Positions 1-13,100 of a stretch of DNA of 64,000 bases are shown here, piece by piece. The translations under genes and the position numbers were made by a program. This stretch comes from Acanthaster planci (taxonomy: Eukaryota; Echinodermata; Asteroidea; Valvatida; Acanthasteridae). A model generated the notes under the pieces. The model saw only the letters and a list, made by a program, of their open reading frames with translations, was not told the DNA's origin and did not search any database. The stretch is taken from contig NW_019091703.1 in the NCBI RefSeq assembly GCF_001949145.1, positions 113,319-177,318 on the forward strand, in the 5' to 3' direction. How positions within the stretch are numbered: position 1 is the first letter of the stretch; each line of letters opens with the position of its first letter.

Positions 1-690
1 TTAGTCCGGAATAATTAACAAATTAGGGTCGTTAAATTTGTTCGAGAATCCTTCAAAGAGTCTTGCACACTACAGCTACATGTAAATAAATGAAGCTTGT
101 GAAATTTTGACTGATGGTATTTTGGGGGGCCCCTAGTGTGTGCGTGGTTTTTTTTTCATGGTGCAGAATGAAAGATTTGGGTGCAGTATACAGTTAAATA
201 GTGGAGAGCGGAAATGCATGCTGACAGAATAGCTCCAGTATGGAACCAAATCGGCCTCCTCAGTTCAGATGCCCTAAATTACCCAGATCAATATGGGTTA
301 GTGTCTGCGCTCTCGTTGGGTGATTAATTGCCAGGATTGGGGACACAGGTTGCGTTGTGTCATACGCGCGTGATCTGGTTTCGATTGGCTGGCTGCAGTC
401 TCTAATGATTGGCACTCTGTGCATAGAATACACAAACGAGTTGTGGATTTTTTGTTTTGTTTTTCCTTCTCATTTTGGCATTTTTTCTCCTTTTTTTTCT
501 TTTTTTTCCTTTTTTGGGGGGGTCAACTGTTGGAGTACGCTAGACTGAGCAGCGCATTTTATGGACTAAATTGGCAACGGGAATTGACAGCCGTTGCTGC
601 GTTGGCGTCATACATGTACATGTACCGCTACTGACGCACTGGTGGTACCTGTTCAAGCACATTTTATGCCGTTTTGACTGATGGGATACT

Positions 691-900
691 GTGACTTGAA
701 AAACTCTGAGACTGGAAGTTCAAATCCCATCCAGGTCAGCGTGTGGATTATGTTTTCGATCCCCACCTCTTGTAAATGCACCTTATTGGGTGGGTTTCCT
801 TGGAATGTTTGTATCAAATTTTCTTCCCTCCTCTAAAGCTGACCATTTCTCCATTGGTCTTCTTCGTGGTCACTTCAAATCATCCCGTGATTGGCTGTGA
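691..900 (+). repeat. Possible decayed tRNA-derived SINE
   Basis: A B-box-like GTTCAAATCCC at about 719 is followed by a body with GGGTTTCC and TTCTTCCCTCCTCTAAAGCTGA, resembling the body of the clearer SINE at 20274. The A box is poor. Weak call. Confidence 0.3.
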
Positions 901-1410
901 CACTCTCGAATGAATCCAAGCAAGTTGCTTCAAATGTCACTCTCCCAGTGTCTTGGTTAATTCTAGGAATTTTGTTCACTTACCAGTTTGAGAAATGATG
1001 CCGGAAATTTATGTGCAGTGTGACAAGACTTGCTTCTGTATGAAATTTACTGCGACATGTACAGTGAGCTAAACTGAAGGTGATGGTGTGAAGTGCGCTT
1101 GAGTAATTCCAGGCCAGATACTGGATAGAATTGGTCCCAAGAAAAACCATGAAAGGAATCATGTTTTTTTTTCTTTTTTTTTCGTGAGGAATTGACCCAG
1201 TAGTAGTACCCAGTAGGTTACTCAATTCTAGACACATGTATTTCATTTGAAGTCTTTAAAAAAAACTTAAATAAATAAAAATTAAAACCTGATTGTACAT
1301 CCCGGTAGTTGATTATCTCATTTTGTATGTGGACATTAATCGTATCTTTTATGACCTCCATTCTGTGGAATTAAAGTTCACATGTGAAGTTACAGAGTTC
1401 ACCTTCATTA

Positions 1411-1690
1411 GTCTCTACCAGGATATCTGTTCCCAGTGGAACAAAAGAGGGTGGGGTTTTTTTTTTTGGTACTCACTGCATAGGCACGCCACGAGGCACG
1501 CAAGTATATACGTTTGACGCAGGCACGCTGAGTACGCATAACTAATTTATTCCGGCATGTACATGTATGGTCATTGCGTACATGTACATGGCAAACACGT
1601 GCAAGAACCCACTTGTAACCATGAACCACCTGTCTTTCTTTTGGCGATTGGTGGTGCGCTTCAGCTCGGGCGGCCAGTCGAGTGCAGAAG
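1411..1690 (+). repeat. Dispersed repeat family 1, copy A
   Basis: Shares a colinear block with 7379-7600: CTCTACCAG, ATCTG, GAACA, AAGAGGG, GGTACTCA, GCATAGGCACGCCA, GCAAGTATAT, TTTGACGC, GTACGC, then CTTCAGCTCGG. The ends are undefined and no coding capacity is seen. Probably a non-autonomous transposon; class unknown. Confidence 0.7.
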
Positions 1691-1724
1691 AAGATGCCTA
1701 GATAAGAACTTTTGCATGTAGATT

Positions 1725-1817
1725 GAGAAATGGGTTTGCGGGTACACCATGGAATCAATCTCTTTTGGGCGAGATGTGGTTCTTAAAAGAACCGGTGTAC
1801 CCACAAACCCATTTCTC
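1725..1817. repeat. Hairpin element with nested stem-loop
   Basis: Arms 1725-1748 and 1794-1817 are near-perfect inverted repeats (GAGAAATGGGTTTG, GGGTACACC). Inside lies a 16-nt stem-loop, GGTTCTTAAAAGAACC, at 1778-1793. Related in its core to the hairpin at 3537-3701. Confidence 0.75.
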
Positions 1818-2189
1818 ACGTCTCTTCCACCATGCAAAGCTTCAAATCTATTTTTTTAGTTTCATGTGTTTACCAGGATATGTTCAGATGCATTGCATAC
1901 TTCTTCTTGAAATCCGTTACAAGTTAGAAATGAGGAAGTAAAACTGCTCAGATATTAAGGTATCTGGACAAGCTGCGGCATGTTACTTCCGATCTTCAAA
2001 GGAAGTAAAGGGAGGAAGACAGGCTAACATTTCTTTGGTATCAAGAGCCTTCAATTACATGTAAAGGCCTAACCCAAAGAAATAAATACATGTACACAGA
2101 GATCGGTCAGTGGCTCAGAAATACCTGAAGTAGGGTAAATAAATGCAGCCAGTCTGCCCACCAGTGGTGGGTTACTCCGCACCTACATG

Positions 2190-2240
2190 TAGCGCTGGTC
2201 CGCTATGACATTTGGATGGGAGACTCGCTGTCCCCGTTGT
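2190..2240 (+). repeat. 5S-rRNA-like fragment (possible 5S-derived SINE)
   Basis: TTGGATGGGAGACTCGC closely resembles the conserved 5S rRNA segment TTGGATGGGAGACCGCC (C-box region), preceded by GCGCTGGTCCGCTATGACA, similar to the 5S sequence before it. The 5' half of 5S is not recognisable, so this is a fragment, pseudogene or SINE3-type head. Confidence 0.5.
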
Positions 2241-3536
2241 TTAGTGTGTGAGTTTGATGGTGAACAGAGGACGGGAGCAGTCTGCTTGTCTGGGGGGAGG
2301 GGTTGTTGACAGCACTGACCTGTATGTGTCTCTGATCTGGGCTATCGCCAGGCAAGACTCGGGCATGACCTGTGTTCTTTTTTATCGGCCTGACGTTGAT
2401 CAGCGCGGTTAGAATATTTTTGATGAATGTGATGGTGTGGGTTTTACCTTTTAAAGAATGGGTTGAGTGGATGGCAGATACTGCATGTATTTATTGCCTA
2501 GATTAACTAAGCAGGCACAAATGGATTCTCAGCAGGTCAATTTGATAGATTTGAAATGAAAAATAAAATGGGTCCAATCGAGTTTGAATGTGATGCCAAA
2601 AGGATCAACAGACTTTATTGATGCACACAACTACAGTAGTAACCGTTAAAGTGTCATTTTATTTCATTTGAAACGAATTCCACCGGGGGTCCTTTTCTGT
2701 TGTCACTTTTAACCAGTTGCACGTACACGTATCACCATTATTTCAAAGATGGATTTGCACTGGGGAGATGTAAATTACCCGAATACACTTGTGGGTTTTT
2801 TTCCACAAGCCTTCGGGGGCATACACTGAGTATACAGTGTTAAATACACGTCGGGCTGGGCCAAAATCCACGATAAATTTGTATCAGCATTGAAACAAGT
2901 GTATTTCCTCACAAATATAATGAGATTTTTAGGGAGAAACCCAATTGATTTATTGTCATCCATTTCTCATTTCCTACAAAATCATGTCCGCTCTCAACAT
3001 GGAGGAATAAAACACATTCCTCCTTGCTCTCAACCACCGGGACAATTATGCCAGGAAGAGATTCACTGGAAATCTGCCTGTCATCTGTTTCACTTTTCGT
3101 CACTCTCAGTTCCGAGGCCTTCAAGTTGAATATGAAATGAAAAGTTAAGAGGGAAATCTCACTGTTTCTGGGACAGCCCAATGCTCTTACATGTATACAC
3201 ATGTCTTCCATATTGAATTGAAAAAGCAGGCTAGCTGTTTTAGAAAACCCAAGAATAATATTGAAAGCAATGAAAATAGTTCATTCTAGTGACATACTGT
3301 CTATAGATTCTGTACCCGTACACAGGATATGACTGTTCGTGGTTGGGCAACTGCATGTATCCCCAATACAGCAATTCATGATGCAACCGATAAATTTAAA
3401 ATATGTGATTGCTTACATTATAGTTGAAGCAATTCAAAATTAAACGATTGCAAGGCATGGAACAAAAAAACACCCTGAAGACTTGACGTGAAGATGCATG
3501 TATGGTACTTCCAATTCAAAAGATGACAAAAACAGG

Positions 3537-3701
3537 TGGAAAGGCTTGCGGTAGCACCATGCGAAGGAACATCTCTCTTATAAGTATGTGTGGTTCAGAA
3601 AAGAACCGGGAGTATACTCCCAGTTCTTTTCTGAACCACACATACATGTACTCATATTAGAGATGCATTCCTTTGCATGGTGCTACTGCAAGCCTTTCCA
3701 C
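3537..3701. repeat. Long foldback element
   Basis: About 165 bp forms one long imperfect hairpin: arms 3537-3562 and 3674-3701, with an inner arm TGTGGTTCAGAAAAGAACC and its complement around the perfect palindrome GGGAGTATACTCCC at 3608-3621. No coding capacity. Probably a foldback MITE. Confidence 0.8.
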
Positions 3702-4969
3702 TTGTTGCTGTCCTTCACTATGAATGGCCTGAAATTCCATCCAAGTACACTACATGTTTGACAGAGTCCTACATGTACCCTGGGCCCCAATTTATTTCAG
3801 TAGTTTTGTTAGTCATAATTTAGAGCTTGGAGAACACCAGGCCGTCAGTTTTCTTCAAATGTCCTGCCGTGTGGAAAGAATTACATGTAATAGGATTCTT
3901 TATATTTCCAATAAATACATGTACAGTACTTGCATGATACCTGTAGGCCATGTACTCTGTATGGTGTACAATGTACATGTACATTCAGACAACAGATCTT
4001 TAGTGAGACATTTTTGTGAGGTTGTGTAGGGTGCCCTAATTGCCCAGGCTGAGCCTGGTTGTTGTCCAGCTGTTAATAAGGGAGCAAAGTTCAATAACCG
4101 AGTGAGTGTTGACTCTCTGCTCATTCTGTTGCAACAAGACTGTGGAATGCACTGGTACCATACATGCGGAGCGCTACATGTAATGGACATGGTGGAATGG
4201 AGTAGTGATGATTAAAAACTGGAGCTGTGTTGATCTTTGCTGGCACTATAGTATCATGCAGTTTTGTGCCTGGGGAGAGACACTGGCTCCTTATAATACA
4301 TGTGTTTTGCTGTTGTTTAGTTGGGATATGCCATACATGTTATGGGAGTTGATTCTGACAGTGTGACTTGAAGACAGAATTGAAATCTTGATGGACTTGC
4401 CTGTGCATGCTGTCTACAGTTCACTCTCCTCACAAAGTACCGTTATAAAAAAACAAAGTTTGATAATCCCAATTTTCCTAATTTCTCATGTTTTTTCTTT
4501 GTTTTTCTACTCCTTTCATTAACAAAGTCCGGGTTGTAACAGTAATTTGTCTGGGCCCTGTAACTTTGCTGTAACTAGAGTCAACTACATGTACATTAAG
4601 AGGCAGCATTTTGGTGAATGCCACGTACCGGCAGTAATAACTATCATCACATTAAATTCTGTTCGTTTTATTAGAAATTGTAAATTGGAAACACATGTAT
4701 GATAGATTTATATGAAGGGGCAGATAACCTTCATCTTGTCTGAGCCCTATAATTATTATTTTAAGTTTGTGTGAATGTCCATCCTAGGAAGTTGGGGCTT
4801 CTTTTATAAAGTGTTATGTGGAAATTAACCAAACCAAACCCAAAGGTGTCATTGGCCACTTCGCGCCTGGTGACGTGTTAACCTGGGTGATGTCCATTCT
4901 CATCCCCACAAGATTATTTCCACTGGGTCTTTTTAGAGACTCGGTGGCTTGACCAGGTGCGTATCATAC

Positions 4970-5450
4970 ATGTACGTCTGACGCCTCTTGGGTCCGATGC
5001 CTCAAAATCCAAATTTTTGGACATATGAGTAATGAGGCATCAGATTTATGGGCAAGTTTTTTTCTTCAGCCTCGTAGTTCCGACACCTAAAAGGTCCAAC
5101 GTCTCATAAATCCGACGTCGGACCAACGAGGTGTCGGACTTATAATATGAGGTGTCAGTGCGATTGACTGCAAAACATGGGAGGAGTGCAGGCCCACGCG
5201 ACGCTGCGTGTCATAAATAGTTCACCATACTTGGCACCGGGAACCAGTCTCGTTCCTAGCGCCATCTTCATACGCTCGTAATGAGCGTCAAATCAAACGT
5301 GGGACTTTCGAGACGTTGGATTTTTTGAGGCGTTGGATCTATGTACATATATGCCATGGGCCGAAAAAACCGTTGGAACTATTAAACGCAATTGTCGGAC
5401 CTATGAAATGTCAGACTTATGAGGCATCGGCATCGGAATCATGTGGCGTG
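4970..5450. repeat. Degenerate subrepeats in both orientations (GAGGCRTCGGA type)
   Basis: Words such as GTCCGATGCCTCA, GACGCCTC, GAGGTGTCGGACTTAT, TCATAAATCCGACGTCGGAC, GAGGCGTTGGATCTAT and TTATGAGGCATCGG recur about ten times on both strands. Probably the subrepeat region of a transposon. No coding potential. Confidence 0.65.
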
Positions 5451-7378
5451 CGATGCGCATTGCTTGATCACTACATGTACTGTACAGGTACGGTACTGTA
5501 GGCCTAGGCTAAAAAGTGGAAATTATATCGTCTTGTAAACATTTAGAATCAGTGCTTCACATTTTAAAACACAAAAAAGTGTGAACTTTTATTCAGGAAT
5601 ATGAACAAAATACACAAAATTGGCAATACTTTTATTCAATCTGGGGAAATTCGTGCTGGGCAGCAGAGTTTATTTCGGACCTACGTTCTGGGCGCAAATT
5701 TTCAGTGCCGGGCTGGCCCGCCCAGCGCCGCCCACCGTGGCTAGAACACTGGTGTGATGTTGCAATGGGAGAGATTTAGAGAATGCTTTTAAAGCCTTTT
5801 TTCTTGCTTCAGGTGAATTTACATGTACATGCATGTCCAAGGTTAATATTCAAATGTGACGTTTTAACAGTGGTGCACAGTGTGTTCTTGCTGAGAAATG
5901 AGTGCAGTACATGCATTACGTACCTGCATATTACAAGAAATAAACAGTGTTACCAGTAGTTTCTACAGTATACAAAAAAAAGGTTTCTTGAAAGGACCAC
6001 ATAAAATAGCGATCTTTAGCCAATTTGTCAAGCCACAATGTATACATTTACATGTGCAAAAGTATTTACTACGTGTATATCAAAGATGGATTTGCTCTGT
6101 GGAGATTTTTGAATTAATTTTGGATTTTTGCCCTGCCTGACATGTACCAGTATTTTACATTTAGGCCTAACATCAAGCAGGGGAAAAATCCAAAATTAAA
6201 AGTATTGACGTCGCGTATTCTGTACCCGTATCAGTTTCGTCAAACCTACAGGCATGGGCAATGTGGACATTCCTTTGCTCTCACCAGAAAACTTGGCAAA
6301 AATTGCTTATTTATTTTTGTCCCGCAGTGAACACCTTTTTTTCAGCTGGATTTTTTTGGGTAATCATTTCCTTGACTGACTTTCGTCTTCCTTTTGCCAC
6401 CGCTAACCCTGACCCAAAAATGCCCAATGAACTGTTACCCAGTAAGGGGGTTTCCTTCTTGTGTGGGCCTTCATGTACATATACATGTAGATTAGTTCAC
6501 ACAAGGTTCACACAACCCTCATCATATGGGCCTCTATCAAAGGTTCATATGAGGTGCTGGTAGGTATAGTTACCACTTGAGAACTACATAAATTTTACAA
6601 TGTACATGTACATACATGGCCCACACTCAAAGGAGAGACAAGACATTAATGGTACATGTACCCACACATCTCACTACAAGGTCCATAGAAATGATCAGTA
6701 TCTAGCTAACAATGTACACACAAATGAGATTGCCATTGGCAGTCATCCCTTTAATGAGCATGCTCCAGGCATTATTAGCAGCAGAGGTCAGGTAGAGGTC
6801 AACCCACTGGCCAATAGCTATCTATCTCTTGCCTAGCAGCAGCCACTCATAAAATAATTATTGTTTCCCCGAGCTGCTGGCAGGACATTTTTTGATCTAT
6901 TTTGTAGGCCTTTTTATTCATAGTACATGTGGATTCAGTGGCTTTTCTTTGGGTTTGGACCACGGGGGAAGACCTGAATTTTCTCTTTTAAAGAGTATAG
7001 GGAGAGGTTCTTTGTGAGTGGGATTTATTGATGGCTTTTGTCGAGGGATTTCTGTTAATTAAATTGAATTTTTGAAGGCTACGTTCTAGCTATTTGATTT
7101 TCTCTTGTGACAAAATTCCAAGTAATTTCTCTGCTTATAATGGGAACTTTTGTTACTCAAAACCAAAACATGTCAACCGTGTTTAACCGACAGGTAGAAC
7201 TAGAAATCTCCCTTTTTATTTAATACTTGTATTGTCGGTAAGGAATACATGTAAAATGTTGGGAATATTTTGTGAGAGGGTCAGTGGGCTAAATTTAAAG
7301 CTGAATTTGATGTTATTGCTGAGAAAGTACATGTACATTTATGTGCTAACAAATAGAAATCAAGTATTACTCTCTCAA

Positions 7379-7600
7379 TTGCTCTCTACCAGGGTATCTG
7401 CTCTGAGCAGAACAGAAGAGGGCGGGTTTTCTTGGTACTCATCGCATAGGCACGCCATGAGGCATGCAAGTATATGTATATGAGCATTTGACGCGGACCA
7501 CGCTAAGTACGCGTGACTGATTATTCCAGCATGTATGGTCGTTACGTACATGTACGTACGTACTTTCGCCGATTGAGGTTGCACTTCAGCTCGGGGCCAA
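7379..7600 (+). repeat. Dispersed repeat family 1, copy B
   Basis: Second copy of the block at 1411-1690, same orientation, roughly 80 percent similar by eye, with small indels. It ends near CACTTCAGCTCGGGGCC. Confidence 0.7.
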
Positions 7601-7689
7601 TAACATCACAACCCGATCTCAGATTGAATTGAAGTTTCAGACTTCTCATGATGAGAGTTTTTACATGCACACTAAAAGACCTTTTAACA

Positions 7690-7930
7690 CTGAAAGAATT
7701 GTGGGGTTAACGCAGGTTGAAAACTGGCGATGATTCACACTTGAAATTTTCCACCCCCTTGCTAATCCCGAGATGGACTTCAACCCAGGTTGAACTTAAC
7801 CCAGCCCTGGACCAGGGTTGAGAATTTTTCAACCTGGTTTGGAAATCATTTGTGCTCATTGCTGGGTTCAACTCGCCTGATCAGCTCGGTTTTCACGAAA
7901 CAAGTGTGAAACAGTAGGGTTGAAAAATCA
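7690..7930. repeat. Inverted-repeat-rich segment (AACCCAGGTTGA type)
   Basis: Several complementary words (CAACCCAGGTTGAAC, TTAACCCAGC, ACCAGGGTTGAG, TTCAACCTGG, GCTGGGTTCAAC) can pair with each other. Function and class unknown. Confidence 0.5.
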
Positions 7931-9292
7931 AATTCTCCACCGAGGGCAGTCCTTAGTTCGCCAAGGATTGAGAGGCTGTAAGGTAAAAAGGCCTCGCATC
8001 TCAAAACATCCTGGCATATGACAAGCAGCTGTGGGATGGTCCAAAATATCCGGCTCCTTTGAAGGGATTTGTGGGATTTCTGCCCGTAAATATCGCCTTT
8101 GCTATGGGGCGGCTCCCATGCTAAACAGAGCGGAGATTCCTCTGGAGGAGAAACTTAATCACAAGGAAATCCAACTACCTCAAGAATTTAATCTCATTGC
8201 CAATGTTGCTATAAAAAGCCCATGGAAATTCCTGGGCCATCTCCCTAGAGATAATCCGTCGTATTCTGCATCCCAAAGAACTGATATTTACGTCTTTAGC
8301 AGAAATACTGTTTAGTTACACCCCCCATTCCCAAGTGGTACAAACCAAGTTCCAATTTGTAAACTTTTAAATGATACTAAAAGTACAAGTTTTTTCTCAT
8401 TTTTTAGAGGAGTCGACATGAATCGTCTGTTTTCCTCGGAAACGATTGTGAAATTTTATGACTAAGATAGACACTCATGACTTGAGAATCTAGATGAAAA
8501 TGAAGTTTTGAAATGTCATCCTCTAAATATTTAGCCACTGGAACGTTCTACTAGTCAGGGGTATATATAATATGGAATCCACATTCTTCTTAAACATTCC
8601 TTGTGAATGTCACAGTCTCCGCCCTTCCAGATCTCCCACCTTCTTTGAAAAATGTCGAAAGCGCTGGCCAGATCTTGCGGCAGATGTTTGTTGAATCAGT
8701 CACGCCAAAATTCCGAACTCACCCCCGTGGCCCAATGAGATGCTGGCCTGTGTGGAGTCATACGCAGTTGGCTAGTATCCGAGGTATTTCAGGGATGAGA
8801 CTGTTCATCTGCTGAACAGAGATCGAGGCAGTTTTAGAAATTATTCTGGACAAGGTTGCCAATGTTATGTCTGTCACAGGTTTCCTGTCCACCAGCGTCA
8901 CAAATCCTCAAATAAATTGGATTGTCTCTGACAATATTTATTTGGGCACTTGCAACACAAGCAACATACCCGAATGACACACGCGTTTGGAACTACACTG
9001 TATTACCAAACTGAACTGCCGCATAATTTTTGTTTACAAGTTTCTACCCAAAACATTGTTATTTTTGTGTACCTGTTGATCAGGATTTTTGATGCAATGG
9101 TTTGTGGAATAAAAGAAATTTTGACATTTCCCATTAAACTTAATGAATTTCTTTTACCGGTAGTTAGACACTAGCATTGGTGACAGACATGTTTGCTATC
9201 ATCAGCAGGGCATCAACTTTTTTTTGGACTCAAAGGAACTGTCAAACGTTGCTACACGTGACTCAGACCGGCCAGCTGACCCTGGCAAGCTC

Positions 9293-9364
9293 GGTGGTCG
9301 AGTGGTTAAGACGTCTGCACTAGTAAGCAGGAGGTAGCGGGTTCGAGTTCCACCCGAGTAAGCT
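9293..9364 (+). repeat. tRNA-like sequence (Leu/Ser type), pseudogene or SINE head
   Basis: An A-box-like TGGTCGAGTGGTTAAG and B-box-like GGTTCGAGTTCC lie at tRNA spacing. A partial acceptor stem (GCTCGG with CCGAGT) and an anticodon-like stem CTGC/GCAG can be drawn, but the T stem has mismatches and the anticodon loop is not clean. Not called as a functional tRNA. Confidence 0.5.
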
Positions 9365-9959
9365 TGTGAATTTTTTCGCTAGCTTTGGACAAACACTGAG
9401 CATACAGTGTTTATCAACATATACCTTGGGTAAGGGCAAAACCCGTTATATGAAATAAACAACAGTTTAGTCCACAGACGGGCCTGTGCACAAGCTTAGT
9501 CTCCACAGGGTGTGTAGCTACTGGTAGATTGGTTGTCAACCGAGCCTTTGACACCATGCCAGTCAGAACCTCATTTGTGAATTTATCGGGAAACAATTAT
9601 TTCTTAGATCCCTTTGCAACCCGTTCTGTGAATGAACTCAAGCTGCCACAAAACAAAACACCAGAGTTGTTTACGTATTGAACTCCTTAAATCCAATCTG
9701 CATCTAAATTAAATAGACAACTGTCAACCATGTTTCGTGGGATAAAGGTCATAGTGAATGCAACAATTCTAAGATGGCCCTTCCCTTGAAAACTGGAAAG
9801 GGCAGACTGCCATGTATGACGTCACGGTATTAACATAACTGATATGTAACTATATGTAACTATCGGATCAGTGGATTCCGGAATGGATAACATCTGCCTG
9901 GCCTTTTAAAAATGATTTTAAAGTTCCTCTAAAAAAAAAAGGACCTTTCTTTTTTTTTT

Positions 9960-10195
9960 TCTGGGATGCGGTATGCTGAGCATCTCAGAGCACCCGTGTT
10001 CTGCATTCCAGGCATACCAGTGAGCAGAGTACCAACAGGAGGGCGGTTCTGACGGCTAGCCAGATATGGGCATGCCACCCCTAACTGCAGGGCCCCTCGT
10101 CTTGGGTGTCGCGTCACCGTGGGGGCCTAATGACGTTAGAGCGTGTGGCGGGCCTCCAGAAATGTAGGCTTCTGGCCGCCCCGGGGGGAAAGAAA
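9960..10195. mobile_element. GC-rich island, possible retroelement fragment
   Basis: About 235 bp of clearly GC-richer sequence lies directly after an A-run and T-run (9931-9960) and ends in CCCCGGGGGGAAAG. Composition differs sharply from both flanks. The segment is open in one minus frame but gives no recognisable protein. I infer insertion of a retroelement piece. Confidence 0.35.
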
Positions 10196-13100
10196 CTAAC
10201 TCCTCTAATCAGTTTCCTTTTTTCTCGATAAGAGTGGTATGATCATGTGATGTACATGTATACATGTATGTGAGTTTGCACCATGTTTCTGTGAGCAAGT
10301 TAACAGCAATTTAATTTGGCGAGAAATTGTATTGACCTAGTGACCGCAATTGTGACTAAGGTGCCATGATTTAATTTTGTGATAGTCTTGTATAAGTTTA
10401 CAGCCACCGAATTATTTTATGTGAAGAGTACAGCAAAGTCAAATCTCTACCGTTAGTCCGATGGCAAAAACACTTCCACCAAAGAAACACTGGAAAAAAA
10501 AATTGTCGTTCGTTTGTCAAATCCTGTATTGATGTTTCACGCCTGGCTGTAGTTGTCATGGTTACTATGGCGTTCGTCACTATTGGAATAATGCAATCCA
10601 CAGGCCGTATGTTCAGCTCCTCAAGCAATGAAATGTCATGAGCTTTCTTTTCCATCCTTCTGACACGTTGCCGTGGTGATGCTTACATGTACGTTACTTG
10701 TACATGGGTGAACTTTTGTGTGCGATTTGGCCTTGGGACAACAGCGTTTTTCCACACCTGAAAAAATCTGTTTTATTCTGGGAGCTGCAATCTATTTTAA
10801 GGGTCACTGACTGTTGTGGCATTGTTAGTTATAATAGGAGTGCACATACATGTACAATGTGTGAGTGAGTGGACCCATATGCTTCTGCTGGCTAAAATGT
10901 TTTAGCAGATAACGAGTATTGAAACTGTCATGGCATGATGGTACCCTTTTTTACCCATTTAACTTTCCTCCATTCATGACAGGTCTTTCCTGACTTTTTG
11001 TCTACCTTGTACACTTACAAGCACAGGTTGTGAAATGCAGGGGGGTGTCAGAAAGTCGTCAATCAAAGATCTGGCGTTAAATGACCTCCAGGAAGCATAG
11101 CAACACTGTTTCATGTGACAGCTCAATTTACTTAATTTGATACTGGACTAAAACTGTGTCCAATCAGTTTGATGCCATGACAGTGCAAGGCAAGGCAGGG
11201 GGGTATTTGGTCACATTTTGGACAGAGTTATTTGGCTGTACAGTATACAGTGAGAATGGCAACACCCCATAGATTAGTAGTACAAAATAAATTTATGTAA
11301 GCAGCACAAGTGTGCACTTGTATACATGTATCCAGTGTTTTTGTAATTACACATTTGTTCTTGTGAAATGTACTAGGTTAATTTTATGTACATGTACTTG
11401 TACCTTGTAGCTTTTACATGTAGTTTAAACAGGTTGGTTTAAAATTTCATCCCGTGTACGACATAATACAGGGGTGTAAGAATTCAGCTTTTTAGCTGAT
11501 TTCAGGTTTGTTTTTTTTAGATGTTAACCCTGAGTTTCAGCTTTTTTGTACACCTGGTCTGTTCGAAAGCATGGAACTGTCTACATTTTAGCTTTTTGTT
11601 AGATGTTTTCAGCTTGAATTTGAAGTCGCCAAACTCACACCCCTGAGAATAGAAAACCTCTAGAGTGACAACTGACGAGCTTGGGAAATGCTGGCACTGC
11701 CACGATCCTCTGAGGCTGGTTTCTCTCCAGTGCAGTTTATTAGCCACTGGACCAGCAGTTGCGCGTACAGTGTAGGGATTTCCGAAAATAAAAATTCAAA
11801 CTGTGTCATGATGCTGTACTGCATGTGAACTTGCTTGGGTAGCGTTGAACTGCGTTCCCACATGCATCCACAAAGAATGAGAAACATGCACGGGCGCAGA
11901 CGTGCACATGCATATATGTACGCGTGCCCATTCATCAACAAACTCCCATCTTCTGCAAATTAGCACGCGTTGAAACACGCTTGACTCCTAGTGCAGCATC
12001 CATCCCCTTCCCCCTTCCCAAACAGTTGTTATTGACGTCACACTTTTGCAGCCTCGCGTTTTCCTACATGGGCATGGCAGTGAGCCACTTCACCTGTCAA
12101 GCTGATAAACCTGCTTACGAGTCACTGGAAGAAATTACTTCACGGTGCAGAAAGAAACACTATCCACGTACATGTAATGTACACGGGCAAGAAGGGTTTG
12201 AAACATGAAAAACATGGTCTTGTCAATCAGCTTTCTTCCCACACCCCCCCCAGCTGATGCTGAGTTGTCTTACCCTTCATCAGGTCACAGAAGGCCAAGG
12301 TCACAGAACACTGATCAGATTAGGAATCCTGCACAGCCCAGCAGTCCTGGCCAGCCAGACATTGTTTTGACTGCCAGCGGTTGTTTGGCTAGCCCGGCTG
12401 CATTCATGGTAGTCCCTTCCTTGCCTTGTGGTGTGAATAATGGTTTTTTATAGCTGGGCTAAGGGACTGTGGCTGGTCTGACCTGTGGATCTGCTGGCCT
12501 AGTGTTTGGGGGGGGGACGGGGAAGACCCTGAGCTGACCTGAATGTGGCCCTCATTTTGTGATCATTTGGAATCAGTCCTGATGGATTTGTTGCCAGATC
12601 CATCATGATTTACTTTTCACCCAAGAACTCCCCTCCCCGCTGAAGCATAAATTATACACGGTCTTGTGTGATAAGGCTTGGTGGTAACTACACTGTAATG
12701 GCCTTTAATGGGAATTGTTGCTGTTGCCTTGACAGCAGCATGACTGATCAGTGTTATCCTGAGGGTGCTTGGGAGATTTTCGGGTGACTTTTATATTTCT
12801 TAGATCACACACTGGCATGCTACTTTTCCTTTTTTAAAATATTTTTTTTGTTCTATACATGTAGGTTTTTTTCCCATTGCTTGCAAAATCATTTATGCTC
12901 CCATTCTTGATGCCCAACGGCAGGAGGGAAATACTTGTATGAATCTTGAAATCCATGCTGGAAACAAAAGACGCCAAGATGCCTGGGAACTTGGCGAAAG
13001 AATGCATGACTCAGGTTGTCCATGAGGGGAAAAATGCGGTCCCCTGCAGTGTCCCGACAGCACATGAATGTGCCGCGATTTGAACATGGAAACAACGCAC

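Noticed and set aside
9293-9364. Functional tRNA gene
   Set aside because: A and B boxes fit, but the T stem is mismatched and the anticodon loop cannot be drawn cleanly; kept as tRNA-like repeat.
12205-12453. An 82-codon + frame with HRRP...DQIRNPAQ...QPDIV, loosely like the N-terminal exon of vertebrate DYRK1A, preceded by a C-rich tract and CAG
   Set aside because: No suitable phase-1 donor follows, the resemblance is short and patchy, and the equivalent conserved segment is already in the exon at 17158.
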